DNA from: Hypoxylon rubiginosum
Taxonomy: Eukaryota; Ascomycota; Sordariomycetes; Xylariales; Hypoxylaceae
Direction of reading: 5' to 3'
Length of the DNA: 64,000 nt
Assembly: GCA_902806565.1 (NCBI GenBank)
Contig: CADCXA010000003.1
Span: 372,001 to 436,000, forward strand
The notes beneath the pieces were generated by a model, which worked only from the letters and a program-made list of their open reading frames with translations, was not told where the DNA came from and ran no database searches. Each line of letters begins with the position of its first letter. The first letter of the stretch is position 1. This document shows, one piece after another, positions 23,543-36,168 of this stretch. The position numbers were made by a program, and so were the translations under genes.

Positions 23543-25911
23543 AGTCGTATATTATCGGCCCAAAGGTGATACGCGATACCAGTCGCAATGGTAAAATTGA
23601 AAAGTTATTACGGCCACTTGGGCAAAACTAGTTAAGACGAAAAGAAGATAGAGGAAAGAAAAGTAAACGGCCGTTTCGGCCGGACTACAATCATAAGATC
23701 ATCAACGAAGGCGAGTGAAGATGACTAGAAGACTAGTATTTTGCTTTAGAAAATAGAGTGTAAAAGCAATCAGATGCTATACGAAATCGATACCGGCGAG
23801 AACGAGGCTTGGAAGAGAATAGAGAAAAACAACACTTGGTGAAGGAGAGAATAGAGACGGAGATGGTGGCGGTGAATTCACGAGCATGATAGATGCTAGT
23901 CTGCTAGTCAAGCAGGCCAGGCCAGTGAGATCTGAATACCCGAGAGAGACGCTATGATACTACGTCGACCTAGGTTCCCAGGTATGTTCCCGGGATGTGT
24001 AACTACATGCCAATGGCTCATGTTTTGCACGGTCATTAGTCGCCGTCGCAAAACGTCGTGAACCCTGTATGGTGTGTTTGATGGAAAGGATTCGAGATGA
24101 CGGGATTGGTCGCTGTGCCCTTGGAGGAAACAAAGTGACCGGCAGCGACGGACAGGGGTAATTGGCCTAAAAGCCCCCAAAAAGTCCAATAGCGCCCCCC
24201 TGAGGAGAGACGAGAGCCTCAGGATTCCTTCTAGCGGGTGTGGGGTAAAACACTTTAACCCCTGACCTGTGACACACCTGAAGCAGCGGGCTAACCCCCC
24301 TTCAGCCGCACTACTATGTAAGAAGCCACACCCATTTGCTTAACCATTTAGGGGGCCAAGGGGTTTGGGTGCTTAACTCATCGTGAAGGCCATTAACAAG
24401 GTCATAGTCGGCCTCGGCCATTTTTTCGAGTTTCTCTTCTTTTAATCCTATTGTCTCTCGGGCCACATAACTATGCATGTATATATTGGGGGTATGAGTT
24501 TGAAGTTTTCCCTCGTCTAGTTCGCATGGGAGAATAGGAAGAAATCCCATCGCGTGAGTCCCAAGTTTCAAGAGAGAGGGAGAGAGTCTTGGTATTTGTC
24601 ACGGTCAAGTTCCAACAACACTAGAAGCCGATCGGATGTCGTGCTCTCCCGGGCTGCCGAGGGGGATTATGCTACGATATAGTAGTATCCTCGCCATCTT
24701 GTTGTACATATATCCACTTGATATGGTCTTGATATGGTAGATCTACAGAGTATCAAACTTGAAGGATTAAGCATTGTTGAAGCCGAGATGTTGTCTTAAC
24801 ACCGAGGGGTTTTCTTTTTGGTTACCTGATCTTTCAAAGCCATTAATAAAAAGCACTACCTGCCTCCTACACTACCTGCTCTACCTCCTTATAGAAATAG
24901 GGCACAGTTCTAATACAAGATTGCTCTTATTACCTACCTAGGCACATAGGTATTATTAACAGTGTAAAATGCCCCTATCTTGTCTTGGAAGATTATGAGT
25001 CTACTACGACATTATAATATCACTTCCCATGTTATCAATTTGCTATTTCTTTACCTAATGTAAATACCTATGACTCTTAAATAGCCAGCCTATCTTTGCA
25101 TCTAACAGGTCAATTTTGTTATGCGCTCCAACATTCCCCATGCTCTACGCTCATGCTCCCGACAGAGTGGTGGCAGTTCTGACTGCTCCGTGCACCTCAG
25201 TACAGTGCGCAATATAAATAAGTACGGACCACGTAAGCAAGATTTAAAAGGGTGCAACGTTAATTTTCGCTTGGCTTCCCCAGTCGGGTCGGTCCCCAGT
25301 GCCCCGTGTCCCAGCGAACTTCAGTGCACCCCCGTTCTTTTTGCAAGTCCCCAAGTCCCCAAGTCCCCTAAACAATAGTAGACTAAAACCAACTGCCCGC
25401 TTTTGTATGTACGCTCCTATATATACCCTATACTCTTATACCTTTATACCTTTTTCAGCCCTGTCTTTTTGCCCGTCTACGGCCTTCGGTCTTCGGTTCA
25501 CGGATTCACGGTCTATCAATCCTCAAACAGGGTCCTTCCCTTGCCCTTTCTTCCTAGGCGTCTCGACTCCCCGGGCTTCTAGATTCTCTAGGGAATACAC
25601 ACGAGTTACGGACGCGAGACATTTCGGTCATTCCATTTTAGGAAATCAATTTGTCTGCATTTGGTCTATGAGGAGATCTGGTGTATCCGGTTAACCTGGG
25701 GCCAAGCCACAGCATCTTTTGGCGAGTTGTCGTTGTGACGTTGTGACACATTACACCTTACCATTTATCGGCATCAGTATCAGTACCAGTACCAGTACCA
25801 GTGGCGAAGCGAAGCGAAGCTCGTTGCAAGGTTGCTTCCATCTACCTTTTCTCAAAAAGGAGACAGTTTGAGTTGAAATTATATTGTTCGCAAAGCAGGA
25901 CATACTCGAGG
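23543..25911. other. Intergenic stretch
   Basis: The 5' flank of the Ser/Thr-rich membrane protein gene and of the gene starting at 25912 (divergent). It contains short direct repeats (CCCCAAGT units near 25350; CAGTAC units near 25785) and no convincing gene. Confidence 0.5.
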
Positions 25912-28152
25912 ATGTTTGGGGGACTAGCCAACTTCGGTAAGTCAAGTTACCATCTGAGTATTTATCTATTTTCTTCTTAGGTGTAAGACATGACTAGTTG
26001 CGATACCTGACTCTGCGCCTCTCAGCTGCTTGTATTGTAATTGGATAGCATGTTGTGTTGTATAAGTATATGCACCTCGTACACTTCACCCACCTCATAT
26101 CTCGTACATCTTGATAATCCAACTTAACATCGTGGAGAGAGAAAATGACATAACCTATATATTCACACTTATCATTATGGACTTCATCTCATCAACTTAC
26201 TAGTTCAGTCACAAACTATCGGTCCGCCGCCAAAGGATGTTCCACCTCCTACCCCTATTAGGTTGCCGCAATGCAACCCGCAGTTGACCGATGCAGCTGA
26301 CGGAGTATCTGAGCGATCTCTGGTCCGCTTTCTGCAGAAACTTCACCGTCCCGGTGAGCTCAGCGAGGCCCACTTCGCCGCACTCGGCGTGCATGTGCAC
26401 ACTGATGCTCCCGCTGAGGACGTCGTTCCAAATCCGGCATACCTCCCTTCGCCCTCAGGGTGGGATGGTATAGACTTGGACGAGGCTCGTTGTAGAGACG
26501 ACACCTTCCGTCGCCGCCTTTCTCACGGAGGCAAGTCTCCCGAAGCCCGCGTCTACTTGGAGCGCCGCGCCGAGCTCTCCGTGGCAAACCAGACCGCCTT
26601 CCGGACGGTCCGTCGCATCAAACCCGAACCGGGAGAGCAGCCGGCGCGGCTGGGAAGCTGCTACGAGTTTTTCAAGCAGATGGAGATGATGGCCGCGTAC
26701 TGGGACGATACGTCGCTGCCGCCACTCTCTGCTGAAAATGAAGAACCGCCGCCGTTGCCGCCGCGCCCCGTAGACTCGAGTTCCGAGAAGCCGGGCCAAG
26801 CCGGCGTTGCTGCGGCTCCCGAGTCCAACGCCCGCTCCGAGACAGATTCCGAAACCAAGCCCAAGCAGCCCGAGCGCGTGACTTACCGCACCAACTCCGG
26901 CTATCAGATGCCGCCCGAGTATCGCCACAATTTCATCACGGCCTTCGTCAAGCTCATAGCCTACGACTTCGCCTGCAACGTAGTCGCCCCGAGGGTCGAG
27001 CCCCGTCTGCAGCTGCTCTCGCCCCCGTGCGGAGAAGCATCCAACCCCAAAAGTCATCCCCAACCCCAGATGGCCTCGTACTTCCCCTCGGGCTGCGTGT
27101 TCCTCTGCAAGCTCCCCACAACCCGCGAGGACGGCCGCGCGGGCCTCGCCTTCGGCCCCGTGGCCGCGGTGTCGGCGCGCAACACGACCAACTTCCACAC
27201 GCCGACCGACGCCCACGTCGACTTCGGGCGCGAGCTCGTGGCCGCGCTCATCACGGCGCAGCACCGCGCGCGCGAGGGCCGGCCCGAGACCCGGTTCGGC
27301 GAGGGCAAGTGGTGGGCGACGGAGAGGCGCTGGGGAGGCGGCGAGGGCGGGCCGATCGGCCGCGAGGTCGACGGCGACTCGGTCGTCGGCGATAAGGACG
27401 CTGCTGCCGCTGCGCCCGGAAGCAGCTCGGACGGTCCCGCGAGTAGCAGCAGCAGCAGCAGCAGCAGCAGCGGTAGCGGCCGTAGCAGTAGTAGTAGCGG
27501 TGCGCAGAAATCCAGCTCTTCTTCTTCATCGTCGTCATCATCGTCATCGTCTTCGCAATCGTCATCATCGCAACCGGCAGGCAAGCCAGCACAGCAGCAG
27601 CAGCAACAGCAGATGGCGATGCGGGGACAGCCGGCGAGCAAGAAGCCGCGCAAGAACATGAGCATCTACGACATGTACCGGATGGTGCGGCTGCCGTCGT
27701 CGACGTGGGACCGCAAGACGCGGTACCAGGCGGTGGGCCGGGCGCGCGGCATCGGGTACGACGACGTGTTCGTGCTCAGCAGCCTGTTCCACCACCTCTG
27801 CGTGCTGCGGGTGCGCGTGCCCGATCGCCTGCTCGAGGTTTTGGGGGGTGGTGGTGGTGGTGCTGGCGAGCCGGATGAGGATAGGGACGAGGGAGGTGAG
27901 GGAGGAGGTAGAACGGAAGGAGAAGGAGGAGAAGGAGGAGAAGGAGGAGAAGGAGGAGGGCAAAATAAGAAGAAGAAGAACAGAGAGAGGAGCTGGGGCA
28001 AGCTTGAGATATGGCGGAGCAGGTGGTTCGACCTGTTCGTCGTCGACGACAGGCTCGAGGCCATGCGGCTGCTCTGGGGCGTCATGGGCTGGATCATGCG
28101 CAAGGACGGGGAGGGCGAGGCCGGGGAGGATGTCGCTATGAAGGATGTCTGA
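25912..28152 (+). CDS. Uncharacterised fungal protein with low-complexity linkers (657 aa, 2 exons)
   Basis: Exon 1 is only 25 nt (25912-25936, MFGGLANF plus one base) before a GTAAGT donor. Exon 2 is 26204-28152 after a TTACTAG acceptor, and the phases agree. The long frame upstream of 26263 has no ATG, which is why the tiny first exon is needed. Three folded-looking blocks are separated by low complexity: residues ~18-180, ~245-385 (with FPSGCVFLCKLPTTREDG and GEGKWWATERRWG) and ~480-555 (MSIYDMYRMVRLPSSTWDRKTRYQAVGRARGIGYDDVF). The linkers are poly-Ser, poly-Gln and Gly/Glu-rich. The last block near 590-640 is Trp-rich (WGKLEIWRSRWFDLFVVDDRLEAMRLLWGVMGW region). No known domain is recognised. 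The Ser/Gln tracts suggest a nuclear or regulatory protein, but this is a guess. Confidence 0.75.
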
Positions 28153-28886
28153 TGGGAGAGTCTCGGTTCGGCAAAGCTAGTCGTGTAGTTGCTGGAGGAT
28201 AAGGATTCACTGGCCTCGCAAGGGGAGGGGAGGGAGGAAGGGAAGGGAGGAAGGGGAGGTAAGGCGACATGGCATGACAAGGCACGCGATACGACTTGGG
28301 ACCGCCTCCAAGGTTTAACGGTTCTTGAATTGTCTGTAGGAGGAGGAAACAAGGGAGGGAAAAAGGGTGTTGCTACTTCCCCCCTTTTTCGTTCATCCAT
28401 CTCTCTCAACTACCTACCTACAAAGAATGGCGGTGGCCCTTCCCATTTCGATCTTACCGATTCTTAGACTTTACGCGCATGAGGGTTTTTTTTTCTTTCT
28501 CTTTTGTGCTGTGAGGTAGCTAGCTTCTTCCTTCAAATAGACATGAATGACGCATATGATGAACACGATACGATAACGAAATGATTAATTTTTTTTAGTC
28601 CTCTTCTTTTGCTAAGGTGTATACGTTTTTCACTTTTTACTTCTATCTACCTATCTACGTGGTCTATGTGACAAGTTTGTTTCCAACCCGTCTGCTCTGA
28701 GCTTTTCCTTGGGTTAGGTAGGTAGGTTAGGTAGGTAAGTACTCTTAAGGAGCGGTAAGGAGGTTTGGTTTGACCGATAGTTGGTGATCCTAGCATGTAA
28801 GCTTACAGGCGCGAAGCAAGATGCATGTGTGCTGTTTATCTATTTCTCTTTTGCTTCGTTTTATATTACCGGTGAGTCGGCGGCGT

Positions 28887-28912
28887 GGGGGGGGGGGGGG
28901 GGGGGGGGGGGG
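28887..28912 (+). repeat. Poly-G tract (26 bp)
   Basis: Twenty-six consecutive G on the + strand in an intergenic region. The true length may differ, because such runs are error-prone in sequencing. Confidence 0.9.
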
Positions 28913-31900
28913 AGACTGATATATGCCGTGCATTACATAGATTGATATTTCTCACACGTAGATCAATTGCTCTGGCCCGGCCGAGCATGATCCAATGACC
29001 GCAGTAGCGAGCACGGTGTATATGATATATATACCTTACACACGCACACAGCAGCTAGCAGTTGCCAGGACACCGCTATATTCCAAAGCTATAGCTCCCG
29101 GGGCGTTCTGGATTTTCTAGATCAACCTGTAAATGCCCATGTTGGGCTCGACCGCTTGTCTCACGAGGGGTTTGGCAAATGAGGAGAGAGTAGCATTCGC
29201 GTCCAGATAAGGAAGTGCCGGTAGTTGTGTTTGTTGTAACGAGGTAAACCCGTCGTTTCTATCTGTCGGTCTACGTCGGTATATACCTCTTAAATTTACT
29301 ATAATACAACTCGTGGAGACAAACTAAGACAGTTAAGACATGAGAGTCTGCTTGTCCTTTGGCTTAGTTGGGTTGCCGGGTAAAGTCAACGTTAGGCATG
29401 TTAGGTACATACTCCGGGGCGAGTTAGGCAGGCAAGGCTGTAGGTTAGTGAGGCTAGACTGGGAGTTGAGAGTTGTTTAAAATAGTAAGGCATTCGTGTT
29501 TAGTCTTGTCGTATACCCAATTTGGTATCTCTTCGAAAGAGCCTCAAGGACTAGTGACAAAGATAGGATATGAATTGTCATATTTTATTCGCGCATGATA
29601 ACCGGGCGAAGTATCGTGGTTCCATCCACTGCGGCCTTCAACTGCATCCTTTTGTAGATAACTAAATGTAAGCGATGATACTGCATGTACATGACATGCA
29701 CGGATGAGTAAGGAAGAGCCTTAACTTAGCAGCTTTGGGTACTCATGCTTGATGGCTTAGACTCTGTTACACATTGAAAGTAGAGCTTCATGGTAGGGCA
29801 CCTGGAGTTGTGTGTTAAGTTAGGTACCTAGGTGTGTAGCTTGCCTTTGCCGAAAGCCGATGAATCTTCATGCAGGCGAGATTCGCAATGATGCTGCATG
29901 TTACCTCAAGTCGGCTCCCTCTCCCTCACGAATAGGGCTTTATAATCAGGAATATGACGTACCGGAGATCTGACATTGTAATAGAAACACGAATCGAAGC
30001 ATTTCCTCGGTTTGGCTTTGAGACATGCAGCACTTGGCATGGACAAGAGTCTCAGATCAACTTGACCTTAGTCTACCAGTATATGCAACGTTCTCGCAAT
30101 GACGGACGGGAACACCCGTCGATCCACCAGCTTAATGTCGACATCGTAGAGCCAACCCTCTCTGCCTATTAGAGACCATGGTGAAGAGACAATGTTTACT
30201 TGCTCGCAACGTTAACTCCCGAGCCGAGCCTCGTCTACGTAGTCCAGCTCGCGCTAGCCTCGAGTGCTGGAAGGATGGAAATAGAAGATAGGGCTTGGTA
30301 ATGCGACGTAAAATATGGGGATAGCTGTATTAGCTGTATTGCCTCGACAGCCCCGTTTGGGCAGCTGAGCCGTGGCGGGATATGATAGGCCAACATCTAT
30401 GGTTCCCGCAAAAGCGAGGAGATGGAAAGGGTATAGCGTGGGACACACTCTCGAGCTGATGTCTGATGTCACGCTGGGTCCTAGAGGAGTAAATACCGTT
30501 GTGACCCCGGTGGATAACTATCGATAGAGCATAGCATAGCCTGGCTCAGAGTTACATGGCAGATATCCCGGCGGGTAAAACGTGTGCATTAGGAGGTACG
30601 CGCGGGTGCAGTCGTGTGTAGTCGTGGGGCGGACGGCCCCGTTGAGACGGAGGACTTGTTGGAAAAATGACGGTATCGGACCGTTGACTCGCAGATGCAA
30701 GTAGTATTGAGCGCGGTTTTACATCTAGATAGGGCTGGTGTCTTGCAACCCATGCCATCCCGAAAATTTTTTCCCATGCAGACAAAGTGCTGTGGGCTTG
30801 CGGCTATGCTGGTTCGGCATCACCTCGATTGGCTCCTCCGCATTGTCTCCTTTCCCAGGCACCTGGGAGTGTCTAGGGACGATGCATGTGGCGCCTGTAT
30901 GGAAAGATGGGACGAATGTTTTGACATCTGTACCTGATGATCCTACTACTCCCACCTGGGAAAGAGTAAAGTCTCCGAGACGTTGGTCTGTGTTGACGAG
31001 TATCGTTCATTGATCTGTCGGTTACCTCTGGCCGCGAGCCGACGATCCTACCTCACCCTCACCGACTTGACAATGGCGGAAATCCCGTGATCTGGAGATG
31101 CAAGAAATTAGCCGCTCGAGTGACACGACTTGACGCGACCTTGAATCTCCGAGGAGACAAAATATCGGTCAATGTGCAAATAGAGAGTTGAATATGATGG
31201 CATTCAAATTTACCGCCACAATATGTCTGTCTCAATGTCTCAAACGCATGCGCGCGGGCGCGGGCGCGGGCGCGGTGAGACAATCGCGGGCCAGATTTCC
31301 GTGGAATAAGATCTCCCAACTATTGCAGAATCTAAATAAAATCAGTACGTAGTATGTATCTGCGGTTCCTACCTAATGCACTGTACCCCCTAAGTGGGTA
31401 AGTACAGGCGCCTCAAAAGGGGTCTGCCGGAGAAGCAGAAGCAACATCAGACGAATTGCTGCAGGTCAGCCACCATGCTCGGATATCCCGAGTTTGCAAA
31501 GTCAAGACTTGCGCAGCGGATAATTCATTATTCCCCGCCGTTGATATGCTCTAGGCGGATCTATTCCAGCGATTGTCCCAAGAGTGTCCCAAGAATAACA
31601 CCCACCCAACATGTAGGCACATGTAGACTTCTAAAGGCGGCTTACTGGTGTCTCTGTTGAGGCTAGGGCATATCGGTTATTATTTCTGCTTAATCTTTTT
31701 GTGATCTGCCATCTGCGAACTTGGCCATGACGCTGCCGGATAGGTCTCTGCAAGCGACCTGCCGGACATATGGACAAAAACGTGTTAACGGTATGCCGTA
31801 GAATGCGGGTTCGCCGGCAACCCATTTTTTCTTTCCCTTCCTTCTTCAAGCCCCTAACGCTAAGGACCCGGACATAAGGGCGGCTTAGGCTTAAGATGAG

Positions 31901-31932
31901 AAAGTGTTATGCACAAGTAACGAAAGTGCTTG

Positions 31933-31964
31933 GTTATGTGGTTATGTGGTTATGTGGTTTTGCG
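31933..31964 (+). repeat. GTTATGTG octamer repeat
   Basis: Three perfect GTTATGTG units followed by a diverged fourth (GTTTTGCG). Intergenic. Confidence 0.85.
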
Positions 31965-33684
31965 GTTATTGTTATTAGGTCGCCGATCGGGCTTGTGGTG
32001 ACAAGGCTGCCCTCGCTGCTCATTCGTCCGAGGTAGACGCTGTAGAGAAATTACACTGCAACAATACTGACGTGTTGTGCTCGGCGGGATACGGCCGCAC
32101 AGCCCATACCAGCCAATACAGCCCATACAGTCCATAGTGGATATGGCATACAAATGTTTTTGTTTATGGTAGGTAGTCAGTCAGTCAGATACTGGCAAGT
32201 TCGGTTGGAGGTGACCGGGGACCATTTCCAGCTCTTGTCCAGCTCTTCCAGCTCCGAGGCAGCGAGGTTGGGATGTCGAGGGTATTGTCTTCACTGATAG
32301 GTATAACTGTCGATCCTATAGCATGAATTGATCATGTTCCTGCGCTGAAAGGGATCTGAGACTGGGGAAAGATACGAAAAGCATCTATAGGATTGTGAAC
32401 CATTGCTAGACTATTGGAATAGTTCCTTGATACATCCCACTGTATGCCGGGTACCTGGGGTGGGAAAGAAACACGCGTCTTGGGTTGTAAATTGACGAGT
32501 CTCTTTGTCGAAAAGCCGCGGTCCATTCGCCGACTGGTTTTTTTTAATTGTTATTATTCGCCTGTGGGGGTCCCTTGTTTAAGCTCATTTAGGCTTAGTC
32601 CAGTTAGTCCAATTAGTTCAATCGCTGGTTAAAGTTTAATGTTGTTAAGGAATCTCTTATTCTATTAGTTACAGATTCCACTGTAGGCGGCTAGCGGCTA
32701 GATCCCTCTAAAAGATAGCACGGGCTTGGGCTTGGTCTTGGGATGACGATAGCTTATTACTCTTTGCGGTTACTTGACCTGGGTAGAATGAACCGTCTAT
32801 AAAATTTATTATTGGCTAATGCAAAGCTAAACACCTCCACATTCGTACTTCTTCGCTCTATCGCTCATCGGAGCCGGAGTTGAATTTTGAGCACGATACC
32901 TTACACACCTTTGTTGCGCACCTTATGCACCATACCAGCCATGACCCAGACCTAAGACCAAGACATAGACCTAGACGACCTAGACAGGTCAGCAGCGTTT
33001 TGGGTACTTGAAACCAAAACCAGAAAGTCGACTCGCTATCTTTCTCTCCCAATATACCTTATATACTGCCCAAACTACCTCAGCCTTCTAACTTACAAAA
33101 AGGACGTCCTTTGGGCTCCAGTGTCAGTTTCCACCTTGTCCTAGGTTGCAACCAGGACCCAACCTTTTTTCTTGACCGATTGTTACCTCCCTTACGTTAT
33201 TACTAGAGAAAAAAATTCAAGGCGGAAACGGCTCGGTATCATCACGACATCTCCGGATATTGAGATTTCAGATATTACAGGCCTGAGATATTGGATATTG
33301 GCTTGGACCACCACGTCCACAGTTTTTTTTCTCTCTTTCCCACACCGCACCCCTGCCTGCATGTGAGTTGTGATGTACACCATTACCTATCACTCATTTA
33401 CATACGTACATACCCAGCGCCCATCAACTAGCACATGGGCACTTGTCAAGGGACCCTGCGCCGCATCGCTTGACCGCTCCGCTGGGATTTTTCCCTGCTA
33501 GCGTGTACTTTTATAACCCGTTCAGGAAGCGCTTGGCATCATTATTTTTTCATTATTTCTATTATTTCTCTTTGGAGTAGTATTTAGCTCGTTGCTCGAC
33601 TTTCGTCTCGTGGTTGTAGCGAAGTAGTAGTAGCATGGGGCTGGGCTTACATATTACATTGACTTAGCCGACTTCTGAATAACG

Positions 33685-33729
33685 TACATACATACATACA
33701 TACATACATACATACATACATACATACAT
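33685..33729 (+). repeat. (TACA)n microsatellite
   Basis: Eleven tandem TACA units upstream of the metacaspase gene. Confidence 0.95.
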
Positions 33730-34035
33730 CATACCCGTACCTTGAACACGCGAGAGTCGATACAAATACAAAAAATCGCGAACGACTATATCATCGAGGG
33801 GCTCTCCACGAAACTTTTCGTCTATAAGAACCTGCCGCCTTGTCCACCCCAACCGACGCCGATAAACCCCGCCTTCCCCCCACGAGTTCGAGCTCGAGTC
33901 CGTGTTCCAGTTCCTCCTACAGTACGAACCTAGCAAAACCTTCGTTCCTATACATCGCCTGCACCGCGTCTTCCTGCCGATAACATTTCTCGACGACTAC
34001 GCGATCTCATACATATATCATATAACCTAACTGAT

Positions 34036-36168
34036 ATGTCAGGTTACGGCTACCCTGGGGGATACGGTCCGCCGCAACAGCAGTATCACGGAAACTATTA
34101 TCAACCGTATGGCGGCCCTATCTGTCTTTGCGCCTTGTAATGACGATCAATATGGAATGCGCCACTGACATCGTTCTAGTCCACCCCAGCAATACAACGG
34201 ATATCCTCATCAAGGAGTGTCTCCAGCTCCAGTTCCAGCTCCATCTCCCTACGGATACAACCAACAAACTCCTCAACCCTACGGCTACCACCAGGTGAAT
34301 ATTCTCTATTATCATGTGTCGGCTCCCATCCAGAGCCCCGCGCTGACATCGATCGTCAGGGTCCGCCCCCGCAGCAGCACAGCTACAGCCAGCCCCCAAA
34401 CCAATATGGCAGACCTGGTAAGACAGTTCCAAATGGCGCTCTACTACAGCGCCCGCACGTCCCGTGTCTCTCGCGACCGCGACCAGATTTTAACAAGGTA
34501 CAGGTCTACCTACGACGAACACGAACTCCTACAACCACGGCAACTACGGCGCACCTCCACCTCCACCGGCCGGTCCTCAACATTTCGGCCAGGGCGCTCC
34601 CCAAGGTTACGCCTTTCAATATAGTAACTGTACAGGCCGGAGGAAAGCTCTGCTTGTCGGAATAAACTACTTTGGGCAACGCGGACAGCTCAGAGGATGT
34701 ATAAACGACGTTCGCAACATGTCGGCCTACCTCGTCGAACATTTCGGCTACAAACGCGAAGATATGGTGATTCTGACCGACGACCAACAAAACCCTATGA
34801 GCCAGCCTACGAAGCAAAACATACTGCGAGCTATGCATTGGCTTGTGAAGGATGCTCGGCCCAACGACTCGCTATTTTTCCACTATTCGGGTAGGGCGAA
34901 ATCCAAAGGCCTAATATTCCCGTACCTATAAGTGGTTGCTGATGATTTTTGGTACAGGACACGGCGGCCAGACGAAAGATCTAGATGGCGACGAACCCGA
35001 CGGTTACGATGAAGTAATCTACCCTGTAGACTTCCGGCAGACGGGTCACGTCACCGACGACGAGATGCATCGCATCATGGTGCGCCCGTTGCAGTCCGGA
35101 GTGCGACTCACCGCGATATTCGACTCGTGCCATTCCGGTACGGCGCTGGATCTTCCTTACATCTACTCGACCCAGGGCATTCTTAAAGAACCCAACCTGG
35201 CCAAGGAAGCCGGCCAAGGTCTCCTGGGCGTCATTTCCTCGTACAGCCAGGGCGACCTTGGCGGCGTGGCCAACAACATCATGGGCTTCTTCAAGAAGGC
35301 TACTAGCGGCGAGGATGCACACCATAGAGCCATGGCCACTAAGACTTCTGCAGCAGATGTCATAATGCTTTCCGGGAGCAAAGATGACCAGACCTCGTTT
35401 GTCTACCCTTTCATTACGGTTTCTTCGTGTTGATACCCCCCTTTTTTTCTTCCCTTATATTCGGGCTATATATGGGTGGTACGTTTTGGACCGGTCTTGA
35501 GACGTGGGTTGTGTTGTAACTGTTGTTGAGATCTTGTACGATTGTTACGACAGTTTGACTTTTATAATAGGATACAGGAGGGGACGGGATGTATACATAT
35601 TACGGTTGGCGTTGGGGATGGGTATAAAGGGCGGATCATTTTGTACACTCATTTGTTTAATTTTCTCCTTTTTTGGGACGCTCTAGATCAAAGTACAGCT
35701 ATGTTGCTGTAGCTTTGCATCTAGGGCGACGGGTTACGTTCGATCGACCACGAGCGCGCCCCTATTTTTTCACATGTCATTTCATTATTTCGAGACCATT
35801 TTAGCGTCGTTTAGGGGGGGGGGCTTATTTTGCTGACTATATAATACAACACAGGGCCGACGCGACAATTGCCTCGCAAGCCACGGGCGCCATGTCATGG
35901 GCCTTCATCACGGCCCTCAAGAAGAACCCGCAGCAGAGCTACGTGCAGCTGCTGAACAGCATCCGAGACGAGCTAGCGACGCGGTACTCCCAGAAGCCTC
36001 AACTCTCGTGCAGCCACCCCCTTAGTATGTTGACTTCTTCTTCTACTTCTTCTTCCTCTTCCTCCTCCTCTTCTCTCTTCTAAGGTTATCCGGCGAAACC
36101 ACTCTGCTAACCCGTTCGCCTCTCCCTCCCCCCTCTCAAAAGACACGAACCTGCTGTTTGTTATGTGA
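34036..36168 (+). CDS. casA: Metacaspase (type I, 431 aa, 7 exons)
   Basis: Exons 34036-34136, 34180-34294, 34360-34417, 34504-34890, 34958-35396, 35855-36024 and 36143-36168; all phases agree. Residues 1-~115 form a Gly/Tyr/Pro/Gln-rich prodomain, as in Yca1-type metacaspases. The p20 core starts at [21 protein letters not shown]. The catalytic dyad is H222 in HYSGHGG and C278 in FDSCHSG. The protease cleaves after Arg/Lys and acts in fungal stress response, protein-aggregate clearance and cell death. The C-terminus [16 protein letters not shown]...NTNLLFVM is typical. Intron 5 is unusual: 458 bp, donor GTTTGT, containing a G10 run. Intron 1 is very short (43 bp). Acceptor choice for exon 4 is ambiguous by six bases (34498 or 34504). 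Confidence 0.94.

Larger units (their letters stand above)
28153..34035. other. Long gene-free interval (5.9 kb)
   Basis: No frame shows coding bias, splice-compatible exons or recognisable family sequence. It holds a 26-base poly-G run (28887-28912), GGTTAGGTAGGTAGG-type motifs (28712-28740), a GCGGGC repeat (about 31250-31275), a GTTATGTG octamer repeat (31933-31964) and a TACA microsatellite (33685-33729). The last ~600 bp should be the metacaspase promoter. I cannot exclude a non-coding RNA or a gene made of many small exons. Confidence 0.5.

Noticed and set aside
27054..27665. Minus-strand poly-Leu/Cys/Asp frames opposite the Ser/Gln tracts
   Set aside because: Antisense of low-complexity codons in the real plus-strand gene.
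30695..31013. Overlapping 80-91-codon frames on both strands
   Set aside because: No codon bias, no splice-compatible neighbours, no known relatives.
33664..33936. Frame with MYVC repeats on the minus strand
   Set aside because: Translation of the TACA microsatellite.
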